Positions 34,864 through 43,135 of a stretch of DNA of 64,000 bases are shown piece by piece; the first letter of the stretch is position 1; every line of letters begins with the position of its first letter. The stretch is from positions 558,001 through 622,000 of the forward strand of contig NZ_SOBR01000002.1 in NCBI RefSeq assembly GCF_004364315.1, given 5' to 3'. Position numbers and translations under genes: made by a program. This stretch comes from Chromohalobacter marismortui. Lineage in GTDB: Bacteria; Pseudomonadota; Gammaproteobacteria; Pseudomonadales; Halomonadaceae. The notes beneath the pieces were generated by a model. The model did not search any database, was not told the origin of the DNA, and saw only the letters and a list, made by a program, of their open reading frames with translations.

Positions 34864-35202
34864 ATGAATGATACGCTTTCCCAGCTTTCGGACGTTCTGG
34901 CCGCACGCCGCCATGCCGACCCCGACAGCTCATACGTTGCCAAGCTCCATGCCCAGGGTCTCAACAAGATCCTGGAAAAAGTCGGCGAGGAGGCGACCGA
35001 AACCTTGCTGGCCGCCAAGGACGCCGAACACGGCGACGATAAAAGGCGTCAAGCATTGGTCGCCGAAACCGCCGACCTGTGGTTTCATAGCTTGGTGATG
35101 CTCTCGCATCTGGACATCGACCATCAGGCGGTGCTGGATGAGCTGGCCCGGCGTTTCGGAACGTCCGGGCTGGAAGAAAAGGCATCACGCCAATCACCCT
35201 AA
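34864..35202 (+). CDS. hisE: Phosphoribosyl-ATP pyrophosphatase
   Basis: A 112-residue monofunctional HisE (MazG-like fold) performing the second step of histidine synthesis. '[31 protein letters not shown]' contains the Glu-rich metal-binding helices, and '[16 protein letters not shown]' completes the site. The start at 34864 gives the typical N-terminus. In many relatives hisI sits between ubiB and hisE; here only 67 bases separate them and hisI is absent. Confidence 0.96.
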   Translation: MNDTLSQLSDVLAARRHADPDSSYVAKLHAQGLNKILEKVGEEATETLLAAKDAEHGDDKRRQALVAETADLWFHSLVMLSHLDIDHQAVLDELARRFGTSGLEEKASRQSP

Positions 35203-35239
35203 TCGGCTCGGCCATGTCCGAGTATGAAGGAGATCTTCC

Positions 35240-35515
35240 ATGTTAGGTGGAATCAGTATCTGGCAGCTGCTGATCGTTCTCGGCATCGTCATCCTGATCT
35301 TCGGTACCAAGAAGTTGCGTAACCTGGGCAGTGACCTTGGCGGTGCGGTGAAAGGGTTCAAGAGCGCCGTCGGCGAAGAGGAAAAGAAAACGTCGCACGA
35401 CGACGAGGACACGACGCAACAGCGCGTCGCGCATGACGCCAACGACGAAACGCTCGACACCCAGGCGAACGCCTCGCAAGCGTCCAAGGTCGACGACAAT
35501 ACCGAGCGGAAGTAA
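35240..35515 (+). CDS. tatA: Sec-independent translocase subunit TatA
   Basis: A 91-residue pore-forming subunit: an N-terminal membrane helix ('[17 protein letters not shown]'), the hinge '[10 protein letters not shown]' with Phe-Gly, an amphipathic helix '[15 protein letters not shown]', and an acidic, Lys-poor tail. A GGAG ribosome binding site lies upstream. First gene of tatABC. Confidence 0.96.
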   Translation: MLGGISIWQLLIVLGIVILIFGTKKLRNLGSDLGGAVKGFKSAVGEEEKKTSHDDEDTTQQRVAHDANDETLDTQANASQASKVDDNTERK

Positions 35516-35521
35516 GCCGTC

Positions 35522-35920
35522 ATGTTCGATATGGGCTTTCTCGAGCTGATGCTCATCGGTGTCGTGGCCCTGTTGGTGCTGGGGCCGGAACGCCTGCCCG
35601 CGGCGGCACGCACCGTGGGCCTGTGGGTAGGCAAAATCAAGCGCACGGTGTCCGGCATGCAGCGCGAAATCAACGCGCAACTGGAAGCCGAGGAGCTGCG
35701 CCAGAAGCTCAACGAACAGCAGCGCAAGCTCGACGCCGGCCTGCACAAGGTCCGCGATGGGGTCGAACGCCACGCCGACGCCGACGCCGACACGCATCAT
35801 GCCGGATCGCAGCGGCCCACGGCGACGCCTGAAGCAGATGATGACGCCCCGACGTCGACCTCCAGTGCCTCCCGGACACCATCCGACGCCTCGTCCGCCA
35901 AGGATTCCAGCACGCCATGA
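35522..35920 (+). CDS. tatB: Sec-independent translocase subunit TatB
   Basis: A 132-residue subunit that forms the twin-arginine signal receptor with TatC. 'MFDMGFLELMLIGVVALLVLGPERLP' is the family N-terminus with the conserved Glu in the membrane and Gly-Pro hinge. A long amphipathic helix (about 35-80) and a disordered Asp/Thr/Ser-rich tail follow. Six bases after tatA; its stop overlaps tatC by four bases. Confidence 0.96.
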   Translation: MFDMGFLELMLIGVVALLVLGPERLPAAARTVGLWVGKIKRTVSGMQREINAQLEAEELRQKLNEQQRKLDAGLHKVRDGVERHADADADTHHAGSQRPTATPEADDDAPTSTSSASRTPSDASSAKDSSTP

Positions 35921-36690
35921 GCGATACACCGTCACCCGATACGGAAGAGCACGCTCAGACGCCATTGATCGAACACTTGGTCGAGCTGCGCTCGCGGCTG
36001 GTCAAGGCAGTGGCGGTGATCGTGCTCATCTTCGCCGCGCTTTACGCCTTCTCCAACGATATCTATAGCTTCGTCGCCGAACCGCTGATGGCGCTATTGC
36101 CTGCAGGCTCGCAGATGATCGCCACCGAAGTGGCCTCGCCGTTCCTGGCGCCCTTCAAGCTGACATTGTTCACGGCCTTTTTCATTGCCGTTCCCTTCGT
36201 GCTCTACCAAGCCTGGGCGTTTATCGCGCCGGGGCTTTACCGGCACGAGAAGGCCCTGGCATTTCCCCTGCTGGCCTCGAGCATCCTGCTCTTCTATGGC
36301 GGCGTGGCCTTCGCCTATTTCGCGGTCTTTCCACTGCTGTTCGACTTCTTCGTCCACACCGGACCGGAGAATGTCACGGTGATGACCGACATCAATCAAT
36401 ATCTCAATTTCGTGCTCAAGCTGTTCTTCGCCTTCGGCGCGGCCTTCGAGATTCCCATCGCCACCTTTCTCCTCATCTGGACCGGTGCGACCAGCGTCGA
36501 AAGCCTGGGCAAGAAGCGCCCCTACGTGATCGTCGGCTGCTTTGTGATCGGCATGATGATGACACCTCCGGATGTGGTCTCTCAAAGCCTCCTGGCCATT
36601 CCCATGTGGCTGCTGTTCGAGGTCGGCATCATCTTCGGCCGCCTGGTGCCACGTCACCGTCGAGACACCGACGCAGCCCGAGAAGGCTAG
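35917..36690 (+). CDS. tatC: Sec-independent translocase subunit TatC
   Basis: A 257-residue polytopic membrane protein with six predicted helices. Hallmarks are 'PLIEHLVELRSRL' at the N-terminus, 'PFVLYQAWAFIAPGLYRHEKA' and the conserved Glu in 'FGAAFEIPIATFLL'. TatC reads the SRRxFLK-type signal; a likely local client is the PhoX-type phosphatase encoded 3 kb away. Confidence 0.97.
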   Translation: MSDTPSPDTEEHAQTPLIEHLVELRSRLVKAVAVIVLIFAALYAFSNDIYSFVAEPLMALLPAGSQMIATEVASPFLAPFKLTLFTAFFIAVPFVLYQAWAFIAPGLYRHEKALAFPLLASSILLFYGGVAFAYFAVFPLLFDFFVHTGPENVTVMTDINQYLNFVLKLFFAFGAAFEIPIATFLLIWTGATSVESLGKKRPYVIVGCFVIGMMMTPPDVVSQSLLAIPMWLLFEVGIIFGRLVPRHRRDTDAAREG

Positions 36691-36737
36691 GATGCTTTTC
36701 TCAAGCGCGTGTGCCCGATAACACGACGCCCGTCATC

Positions 36738-36765
36738 GCAGAGAGCCTGGAAAGGGGCTCTCTGC
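36738..36765 (+). terminator. Strong hairpin after tatC
   Basis: Perfect ten-base-pair stem GCAGAGAGCC / GGCTCTCTGC with an eight-base loop, 48 bases after the tatC stop. No T run follows, so it may be a Rho-dependent or 3'-end-stabilising structure rather than a classical terminator. Confidence 0.5.
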
Positions 36766-36847
36766 CTCACGCGCCCCGGTGCCATCACCGCGAGCGGGCT
36801 CGTGATGCCCGCCGTTTCATGCATATACTGACAAGGCGCGGTCACTC

Positions 36848-36865
36848 TTGTCACATTCCTGTCAC
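36848..36865 (+). promoter_or_regulatory. Pho box upstream of ppk1
   Basis: TTGTCAC-ATTC-CTGTCAC is two seven-base repeats with an eleven-base period, matching the PhoB consensus CTGTCAT-AWAW-CTGTCAY closely. It lies 57 bases before the ppk1 start. PhoB control of ppk is established in other gammaproteobacteria. Confidence 0.7.
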
Positions 36866-36921
36866 GCAGGCGTGTCAGGCTTTTGAGCCTGCGGTTGATC
36901 ACCAGCAACGCTAGGGAGCTC

Positions 36922-39126
36922 ATGATGGACGGTACGCGCTCTTCCGACGCCCCCCTCGGTAATGACAATGCAGCCCCCCAGGAGAGCGGTGAAGCGCCTC
37001 CGCTTCGCGTCAACCGCACGCGTACGGGCATTCACGCCAAGCCCGCGCCATCTCCCGAAGCCGATCTCGACGACCCGTCGTTGTATTTCAATCGCGAATT
37101 ATCCCACTTGCAGTTCAACATTCGTGTCCTCGAACAGGCGCTGGATCCATCGCATCCGCTGCTCAACCGGCTGATGTTCCTGCTGATCTTCTCTTCCAAC
37201 CTGGACGAGTTCTTCGAGATTCGCGTGGCCGGTCTCAAGCATCAGATCGCCTTGGCCCGCGAGGAAAGCGGCGCCGATGGCATGCCACCTCACCAGGTGC
37301 TGGCCGAAATATCACGCATCGCCCACGAGCAGGTCGAGCGACAATACCGCATCCTCAACGAGACCTTGATTCCCGCGCTCGAAGAGCAACGCTTGCGGTT
37401 CCGCCGCCGCACGCAGTGGACCGACAGCCAGGCCGCCTGGGTGAGCAAGTATTTCGCCGAAGAGATCATGCCGGTGATCAGTCCCATCGGGCTGGATCCT
37501 TCGCATCCCTTTCCGCGCCTGGTCAACAAGAGCTTGAACTTCATCGTCGAGCTCGAGGGCACCGATGCCTTCGGTCGCGAAGGCGGCATGGCCATCCTGC
37601 CCGCACCACGCTCACTGCCACGCTTGATACGCCTGCCAAGCGAGTTGAGCGAGCCCGGCTATACCGAGTACGTGTTTCTCTCCTCGATGATCCACGCGCA
37701 TGCCCAAGAGGTCTTTCCCGGCATGGAAGTGCGTGGTTGCTATCAGTTTCGCCTGACCCGCAATGCCGACCTGGCCGTCGACCCCGAGGACGTCTCGGAT
37801 CTCGCCTCGGCCCTGCGCGGCGAGCTGTTGGCACGGCGCTACGGCAGCGGCGTGCGCCTCGAGGTGGCCGATAATTGCCCCGACCGGCTGGCGCACTTCC
37901 TGCTCACCCAATTCGAGCTCGAAGAGGCGGATCTGTACCGCGTATCCGGCCCGGTCAATCTGACGCGCTTGATGTCGGTTCTCAGCGATATCGACCGCCC
38001 CGACCTGCTGTATCGTGCCTTTACGCCGGGCCTGCCGCGTCAGATCAAGAGTGATATCAGCCTGTTCACGCAGATCGCCCAGAACGACATTCTGCTGCAC
38101 CATCCCTTTCAATCATTTTCGTTGATCGAGGACTGGCTTCAAGAAGCGGCCGACGATCCTGACGTGCTGGCGATCAAGCAGACCCTCTACCGAACCGGTG
38201 CGGACTCCCCCATCGTCGGCGCCCTGGTCAACGCCGCACGCAACGGCAAGGAGGTCACCGTCGTCATCGAGTTGCGCGCGCGTTTCGACGAGGCCGACAA
38301 CCTGGCCCTGGCATCTCGATTGCAGGAAGCCGGCGCCATCGTCATCTACGGCGTCATGGCCTACAAGACCCACGCCAAGATGCTCCACGTGGTCCGTCGC
38401 GAACGTGGGGCGTTACGCTACTATGCGCATCTGGGCACCGGCAATTACCACTCCAAGACCGCCAAACTGTATACCGACTACAGCCTGCTCACTGCCAATG
38501 AAACGCTCTGCGAAGACGTTCACAAGGTCTTCCAGCAGCTCTCGGGGATGGGCAAGCCACGTCAAATCGATACACTGCTGCACGCACCGTTCGTGCTGCA
38601 CGACCGCCTGGTGTCGATGATCGACCGCGAGGCACGCCATGCCCAAAAGGGCCAAAAGGCACAGCTGATCATCAAGTGCAACTCGCTCACCGAGCCACAA
38701 CTGATCCGCGCGCTGTATCGCGCCTCGCGGGCCGGGGTGCAGTGCGATCTCATCATTCGCGGCATGTGTTGCCTGCGTCCCGGGGTCGAGGGAATCTCCG
38801 AGAACATCCGGGTACGCTCGATCATCGGTCGCTTCCTGGAGCACACCCGCGTGTTTCACTTCCACAACGGCGGCAAGCCCGAGACCTGGTGCTCCAGCGC
38901 AGATTTCATGGAACGCAACATGTTCCGCCGCGTGGAGACCTGCTTCCCGCTCCTCGACAAGAAGCTCGCCCAGCGCGTGCGCAAGGACCTGGCAACTTAC
39001 ATGGTCGACAACTGCCAAAGCTGGGAGCTGCAGACCGACGGTCGCTACCGTCTCCTCGAGGCAGGGGATGCCGAACCGATCAGCACACAGGAAACCCTGC
39101 TCTACGCCTACGCCGTCAAGCCCTGA
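36922..39126 (+). CDS. ppk1: Polyphosphate kinase 1
   Basis: A 734-residue kinase that makes polyphosphate reversibly from ATP. The N domain starts at 'YFNRELSHLQFNIRVLEQA', the head domain is central, and the two catalytic PLD-like domains contain the phospho-His region 'YKTHAKMLHVVRRE', 'HLGTGNYHSKTAKLYTDY' and the second His motif in 'RSIIGRFLEHTRVFHFHNGG'. A 35-residue polar N-terminal extension precedes the core. AGGGAG lies before two consecutive ATG codons (36922, 36925). A Pho box is upstream and the heptamer repeat begins at the stop codon. Confidence 0.97.
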   Translation: MMDGTRSSDAPLGNDNAAPQESGEAPPLRVNRTRTGIHAKPAPSPEADLDDPSLYFNRELSHLQFNIRVLEQALDPSHPLLNRLMFLLIFSSNLDEFFEIRVAGLKHQIALAREESGADGMPPHQVLAEISRIAHEQVERQYRILNETLIPALEEQRLRFRRRTQWTDSQAAWVSKYFAEEIMPVISPIGLDPSHPFPRLVNKSLNFIVELEGTDAFGREGGMAILPAPRSLPRLIRLPSELSEPGYTEYVFLSSMIHAHAQEVFPGMEVRGCYQFRLTRNADLAVDPEDVSDLASALRGELLARRYGSGVRLEVADNCPDRLAHFLLTQFELEEADLYRVSGPVNLTRLMSVLSDIDRPDLLYRAFTPGLPRQIKSDISLFTQIAQNDILLHHPFQSFSLIEDWLQEAADDPDVLAIKQTLYRTGADSPIVGALVNAARNGKEVTVVIELRARFDEADNLALASRLQEAGAIVIYGVMAYKTHAKMLHVVRRERGALRYYAHLGTGNYHSKTAKLYTDYSLLTANETLCEDVHKVFQQLSGMGKPRQIDTLLHAPFVLHDRLVSMIDREARHAQKGQKAQLIIKCNSLTEPQLIRALYRASRAGVQCDLIIRGMCCLRPGVEGISENIRVRSIIGRFLEHTRVFHFHNGGKPETWCSSADFMERNMFRRVETCFPLLDKKLAQRVRKDLATYMVDNCQSWELQTDGRYRLLEAGDAEPISTQETLLYAYAVKP

Positions 39127-39300
39127 GCTCGAAGCTCGAAGCTCGAAGCTCGAAGCTCGAAGCTCGAAGCTCGAAGCTCGAAGCTCTAAGGCAGCCTAAC
39201 CCACACCGCCTCCGTTGCAAGCTCAGACGACGGAGGCGGTTTTCTCTTTCAGCGGTTTTCTCTTGCAACTTCCAGCCGCGCAGCGGCAGACTTCCAGCGT
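39125..39300. repeat. GAAGCTC heptamer array with associated 17-mer, copy 2
   Basis: Eight perfect GAAGCTC copies (39131-39186) plus a partial unit that overlaps the ppk1 stop codon. About 85 bases later TCCAGCCGCGCAGCGGC (39271-39287) and CTTCCAGC recur, exactly as at 31134-31270. An intrinsic terminator sits between the two parts. Same orientation in both copies. Confidence 0.85.
39205..39244 (+). terminator. Intrinsic terminator of ppk1
   Basis: Perfect eleven-base-pair stem ACCGCCTCCGT / ACGGAGGCGGT (39205-39215 with 39230-39240) followed by TTTTCTCTTT. It lies inside the repeat element. Confidence 0.88.
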
Positions 39301-39304
39301 GCGG

Positions 39305-41455
39305 TTACACCCCGACCTGGCCACCATCGGCTTTCTGGATCACCACCGTAGCCGCTCGCGGACGCACGCTTCCGGAAGCGGTGCGCGTCGCATCCTGAAT
39401 CGCGACGGCAGGGTCCGCAGGCCAATTGCCGGGATGCTGAATGTTGATGAAAAGCGCCGTCTTGTCGGGCGTGGCAAAGATCCCCGTCACCTCGCAATCA
39501 TTGGGCCCGATCGCGAACCGCTTGAGTTGGGTCTGATCATCGGCGCTGATGACCGACGCATCGTTATTGCCTCGACTCACCGACGAGGGCACCACGGCCA
39601 GCACCTGGTTGTTGGTGTATTCCGCCACCCCGGCATAACCGTTATCGGTCTGAATCCAAAGAATCCCCTGGCCATCGCCACGCTCGTCGTACCACAAGCC
39701 ATCAGGGCTGGCGAACTGATTCGCCTCGGTGAGCCCGGAGAGGTTGACCGTGTCGTCTGCGGCGGCACCGAAGACGAAAATCTCCCACTCGAAATCGGTA
39801 GGCGAATGAGCCGACTCACGCCAGCGGATTACCTGCCCGCCCTCATTGCGGGGGCGCGGATTGGCCGCATCGGTGGGGGCCGTGGCGTATCCGGCCGGAA
39901 CCGCCTCAATGGAGTCGCCGCCATTGGTGTAAGTCGGCTCGGTATTCTCGGCCGTGCGGTCGGAGTTGTTGGTCAAGGTCATGTAGACCTCGCCGGAGAC
40001 CGGGTCGACGGTGCCCCATTCCGGGCGATCCATCGGGGTCGCGCCCATCACGTCAGCCGCACTGCAGGTGTGCACGATCACCCCGGCCCGATCATCGGCA
40101 TCAAGGCCCAATGCACTGGCCAAGGTGCGGCCCTCGGGCGTTTTCGCCTCCGGCGTCAACGGCAACCACTCACCACCGCCATCAGCGTCGAAGCGTGCGG
40201 CATAAAGCGTGCCTCGATCCATGTACTTGGCGCCGATGGCAAGACGATCGTAATCTTCACCGGGTCGATTGGCATCCGCGGGATCCCACTTGGCGTCGGA
40301 AACGAACTTGTAGATGTACTCGTTGCGCGAATCATGCCCGGAATAGAAGACGACGGGCTCACCGGCAACCAGCTTGCCCGGCCAGCAGCCCTCGTGGCGA
40401 AAGCGCCCCATGGCGGTACGCTTGACGGCTTGGGACTGGCCATCGTAGGGATCGATTTCCACGATATAACCGAAGGTCCGCGTCTCGTTGCGGTAATCAT
40501 CGCGCGGCCCATCTCCACGCGGGGTGACATCGAAACGCGCGAATTCACTGTCACGCTCGCTGGCATTACCGGCGGCGGTTTCCCAGCCGTAGCGCCCGCG
40601 CTCGGCGGGCAGCCCCAGGCGCGCATCGTCGGCGTGACGCTCGCCGGTATTGACGAAGACCTCGGGCCAGTTCTCTTCACAGGTCAGGTAGGTGCCCCAA
40701 GGCGTGTACCCATTGGCACAGTTGTTGTTGGTACCACGCGTCCTGGTGCCGTCCGGGGAATAGGGCGTGCTGACGTATTCGCTGCCGGCCACCGGCCCCG
40801 CCAGGGCCATCGGCGTGGCGCTGGTAAAACGGCGATTGTGGGCATCGCCGGGTACATGCGACCAGGTGCCATCGCTGTGCTTGCGCACTCGCACGATGGT
40901 CACGCCATGCGCGTTGATCTCGGTGCGCACCTCGTCGGCCGGGCGTTGGCCAGTATCGGCGTTCGTCGGCCCGCCACGCGGTGCCCAGAGCGCTTTCTGG
41001 TCGATGTACTCGTTGTTGAGGGCCAACAGGAAGTCACGCGAGGCGTTCTGCTCATCCAGCGAGAAGGCATGCATGCCATCGTGATGCATCCCCACGCTGT
41101 GCGCCTGTGCCTCGGCGGTCATTTCTTGCTCTGGATTCCAGGCCATGCCCTGCTGATCGAGCGGCGTACCCCAAGGCACCAGTACCTGAGCGGTGTACCC
41201 CTCGGGGACCACCACGGCATCGGTACGCGCGCCGCGCAACGACTCGAAGGCCAGCGTCAGCGGCGTCTTCTGGGCGCCGCTTTCCTGCGCCCGGGCCATA
41301 TTGAGGCCACCGATACCGCCCAGCATGCCCAGCGCGGCCAGACTCAGGCCACCACGCATGATGTCGCGTCGCGACACACGACGCGCCATCACCGATGAGA
41401 ACGGCTCATTAGTACTCGGATTCAGATTGCTGTGATTCTCGATTTCCTGGCTCAT
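39305..41455 (-). CDS. PhoX-family (DUF839) phosphatase, Tat-exported
   Basis: A 716-residue periplasmic phosphatase of the PhoX/DUF839 family, which uses Fe3+/Ca2+ to release phosphate from organic monoesters. A twin-arginine signal, 'SRRDIMRGG' at about 28-36 followed by a hydrophobic stretch, ends near 'ARAQES'. Family segments include 'NNEYIDQKALW', 'NNNCANGYTPWGTYLTCEENWPE', 'RFRHEGCWPGKL' and 'WIQTDNGYAG'. It faces ppk1 convergently and lies near tatABC, consistent with phosphate-starvation physiology. Exact substrate and the phoX symbol are not certain, since DUF839 includes non-enzymatic-looking members. Confidence 0.88.
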   Translation of the reverse strand: MSQEIENHSNLNPSTNEPFSSVMARRVSRRDIMRGGLSLAALGMLGGIGGLNMARAQESGAQKTPLTLAFESLRGARTDAVVVPEGYTAQVLVPWGTPLDQQGMAWNPEQEMTAEAQAHSVGMHHDGMHAFSLDEQNASRDFLLALNNEYIDQKALWAPRGGPTNADTGQRPADEVRTEINAHGVTIVRVRKHSDGTWSHVPGDAHNRRFTSATPMALAGPVAGSEYVSTPYSPDGTRTRGTNNNCANGYTPWGTYLTCEENWPEVFVNTGERHADDARLGLPAERGRYGWETAAGNASERDSEFARFDVTPRGDGPRDDYRNETRTFGYIVEIDPYDGQSQAVKRTAMGRFRHEGCWPGKLVAGEPVVFYSGHDSRNEYIYKFVSDAKWDPADANRPGEDYDRLAIGAKYMDRGTLYAARFDADGGGEWLPLTPEAKTPEGRTLASALGLDADDRAGVIVHTCSAADVMGATPMDRPEWGTVDPVSGEVYMTLTNNSDRTAENTEPTYTNGGDSIEAVPAGYATAPTDAANPRPRNEGGQVIRWRESAHSPTDFEWEIFVFGAAADDTVNLSGLTEANQFASPDGLWYDERGDGQGILWIQTDNGYAGVAEYTNNQVLAVVPSSVSRGNNDASVISADDQTQLKRFAIGPNDCEVTGIFATPDKTALFINIQHPGNWPADPAVAIQDATRTASGSVRPRAATVVIQKADGGQVGV

Positions 41456-41520
41456 GGTCTCTCCTCACGACGGTCGACCGACACCCCATCGTGTCGGGAC
41501 ATGTTATGAGGTCATATCTT

Positions 41521-41538
41521 GAACCACCTATATGACAG
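41521..41538 (-). promoter_or_regulatory. Partial Pho box upstream of the PhoX gene
   Basis: On the minus strand CTGTCAT-ATAG is a perfect first half of a Pho box, but the second half (GTGGTTC) is degenerate. It lies 66-83 bases before the start. Low confidence. Confidence 0.3.
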
Positions 41539-41554
41539 TGCCATGAAGTACGCT

Positions 41555-42625
41555 TCAGGCGCATGCATCACGCAATCGCTCGGCAACCACCGTAAGCAGG
41601 TGTTCGGTGCCTTCCCAGCCGAGACAGGCATCGGTCACGGAGACGCCATAACGCAACGCGCCCGGCGTGAGCGGCTGCTTGCCCTCGTGCAGGTGGCTTT
41701 CGAGCATCACGCCGACCAGGTCATGGTTGCCGACCAGCCGTTGTTCGAGCACGTCCAGCATGACCTCGGCCTGGCGGCGGTGGTCCTTGCGCGAATTGGC
41801 ATGGCTGCAATCGACCATCAGACGCGATGTGATGCCGGCCGCCTGCAAGTCCCGGCGACACGCGTGCACCGACGCCTCATCGTAGTTGGGCTGGCCGTGG
41901 CCGCCGCGCAACACGACATGCGTGTGCGGGTTACCTTGCGTTTCACGCATCGCCGGACGCCCGGCATCGTCAATGGCGAAATGACGATGCGGATGCGCGG
42001 CCGATTGCATCGCAGCGACGGCGACATCGACGCTACCGTCGGTGCCGTTCTTGAACCCCACCGCGGCACGCAGGCCACTGGCCAGTTCGCGATGGACCTG
42101 TGACTCGGTAGTACGCGCGCCGATAGCGACCCAACTGAGCAGGTCCTCGAGGTAGGGCGCCGCCATCGGCTGCAGCAGCTCGGTGGCCACGGGCATGCCC
42201 AACGCGACGATGTCGCGCATCAGACGCCGCGACACTTCCAGGCCGTGCGCCATGTCGTCGCTGCCATCCAGGTGCGGGTCATAGGCGAGCCCCTTCCAGC
42301 CTACGGTGGTACGTGGCTTTTCAACGTATACACGCATGACGAGCAATAGCCGATCATCAAGGTGCGCGGCAAGTGCGCTGAGCTTTTCGGCGTATTCCAG
42401 CGCCGCACGGGGATCGTGGATCGAACATGGGCCCACCACGACCAGCAGACGGTCGTCACGGCCATCAAGAATGGCCTGAATCTCGCCACGTTGACGTTCG
42501 ACCTGTGCTTCGAGGGTGTCACCCAGCGGCAGGCGCTGCTTGAGTTCATCCGGCGTGGGCAAGGGCTGATGAGAAGGTGCCGTGGCGACGTCGGGGCGTT
42601 GGGGCATCGTCAGGGGTGCGTTCAT
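41555..42625 (-). CDS. aroG: 3-deoxy-7-phosphoheptulonate synthase, class I
   Basis: A 356-residue DAHP synthase (PEP + erythrose 4-phosphate), the entry step to aromatic amino acids, of the AroF/G/H type. Core segments are 'LLVVVGPCSIHDP', 'RVYVEKPRTTVGWKGL', 'WVAIGARTTESQ', 'VGFKNGTDGSVDVA' and 'MVDCSHANSRKDH'. Feedback specificity (Phe, Tyr or Trp) cannot be read with confidence, so the symbol stands for the family. The gene is preceded by a 44-codon aromatic leader peptide and attenuator, so expression responds to charged aromatic tRNAs. Confidence 0.93.
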   Translation of the reverse strand: MNAPLTMPQRPDVATAPSHQPLPTPDELKQRLPLGDTLEAQVERQRGEIQAILDGRDDRLLVVVGPCSIHDPRAALEYAEKLSALAAHLDDRLLLVMRVYVEKPRTTVGWKGLAYDPHLDGSDDMAHGLEVSRRLMRDIVALGMPVATELLQPMAAPYLEDLLSWVAIGARTTESQVHRELASGLRAAVGFKNGTDGSVDVAVAAMQSAAHPHRHFAIDDAGRPAMRETQGNPHTHVVLRGGHGQPNYDEASVHACRRDLQAAGITSRLMVDCSHANSRKDHRRQAEVMLDVLEQRLVGNHDLVGVMLESHLHEGKQPLTPGALRYGVSVTDACLGWEGTEHLLTVVAERLRDACA

Positions 42626-42651
42626 GTCGAGTCTCTAGTTGGGGCTGTCCA

Positions 42652-42798
42652 TCACGAGTGGACAGCGGAACGTCGTGTTCGGTGGACGCCACCCAGCGTT
42701 TCACGGTCGGAGGTGGCCGCTAGAGCCGACCGGACGTCGCTAAATCGCCAATAATATAGTGCCTGGGGGCTCTGCCATGCGCTGCCGATCTCAAACAT
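42652..42798 (-). CDS. Possible second leader peptide (48 residues) before aroG
   Basis: A small ORF with a perfect AGGAG five bases before the ATG. The first 19 residues hold six aromatics (F2, W8, Y15, Y16, W17, F19, as 'ALYYWRF'). It lies between the aroG attenuator hairpin and aroG, ending 26 bases before the aroG start. A perfect eight-base-pair hairpin (GCTGTCCA / TGGACAGC, 42644-42666) covers its stop codon but has no U tract. It could be a second attenuation or coupling ORF. Its reality is uncertain. Confidence 0.45.
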   Translation of the reverse strand: MFEIGSAWQSPQALYYWRFSDVRSALAATSDRETLGGVHRTRRSAVHS

Positions 42799-42837
42799 GT
42801 CCCGCTCCTGTGTCATTCATCAAAAAAGGGGTGGATT

Positions 42838-42878
42838 AAACGCAAGAACCCCCGATCGGGTTGCCGACCGGGGGTTCT
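42838..42878 (-). terminator. Attenuator terminator of aroG
   Basis: Minus-strand stem AGAACCCCCGGTCGG / CCGATCGGGGGTTCT, about 15 base pairs with one G-U, followed by TTGCGTTT. Its loop-side segment GGCAACCCG (plus 42857-42865 region) is perfectly complementary to CGGGTTGCC just upstream (plus 42890-42898), giving a competing antiterminator. Confidence 0.8.
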
Positions 42879-42927
42879 AAGACGCAGGAGGCAACCCGGG
42901 ATGGGGCGTGCCTCGTGGCGCATCAGG

Positions 42928-43062
42928 TCATGTGACCCTATCGCCGGGCACGCCGGGGCTAAACCAATACCAATAGCTGAACCCAAAGAACGCACGCAGA
43001 GCAGCATCCACTGCCTGAATCGGCAGGGAATGCATGCTTGCGATCATGGGGGCTATCGACAT
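42928..43062 (-). CDS. Aromatic leader peptide of aroG
   Basis: A 44-residue ORF with AGGAG seven bases before its ATG. Residues 25-34 are 'FFGFSYWYWF': four Phe, two Tyr and two Trp in ten positions, the hallmark of a leader peptide sensing all three aromatic amino acids. Immediately after these codons come segments that can form the classical alternative structures: 1:2 (GGCGTGCC with GGCACGCC), 2:3 antiterminator and 3:4 terminator. When aromatic tRNAs are uncharged, ribosome stalling here would favour the antiterminator and aroG transcription. Confidence 0.85.
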   Translation of the reverse strand: MSIAPMIASMHSLPIQAVDAALRAFFGFSYWYWFSPGVPGDRVT

Positions 43063-43135
43063 CGGTTGACTCCTGAACATGCCCTCATCCTACACGGCTG
43101 TCGTCATTTGACAAGTCCACGCCGGCCGATGCCCC

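Noticed and set aside
39215-41398. 727-codon plus-strand frame
   Set aside because: Antisense to the PhoX gene, whose Tat signal and motifs are clear; the long frame follows from codon bias.
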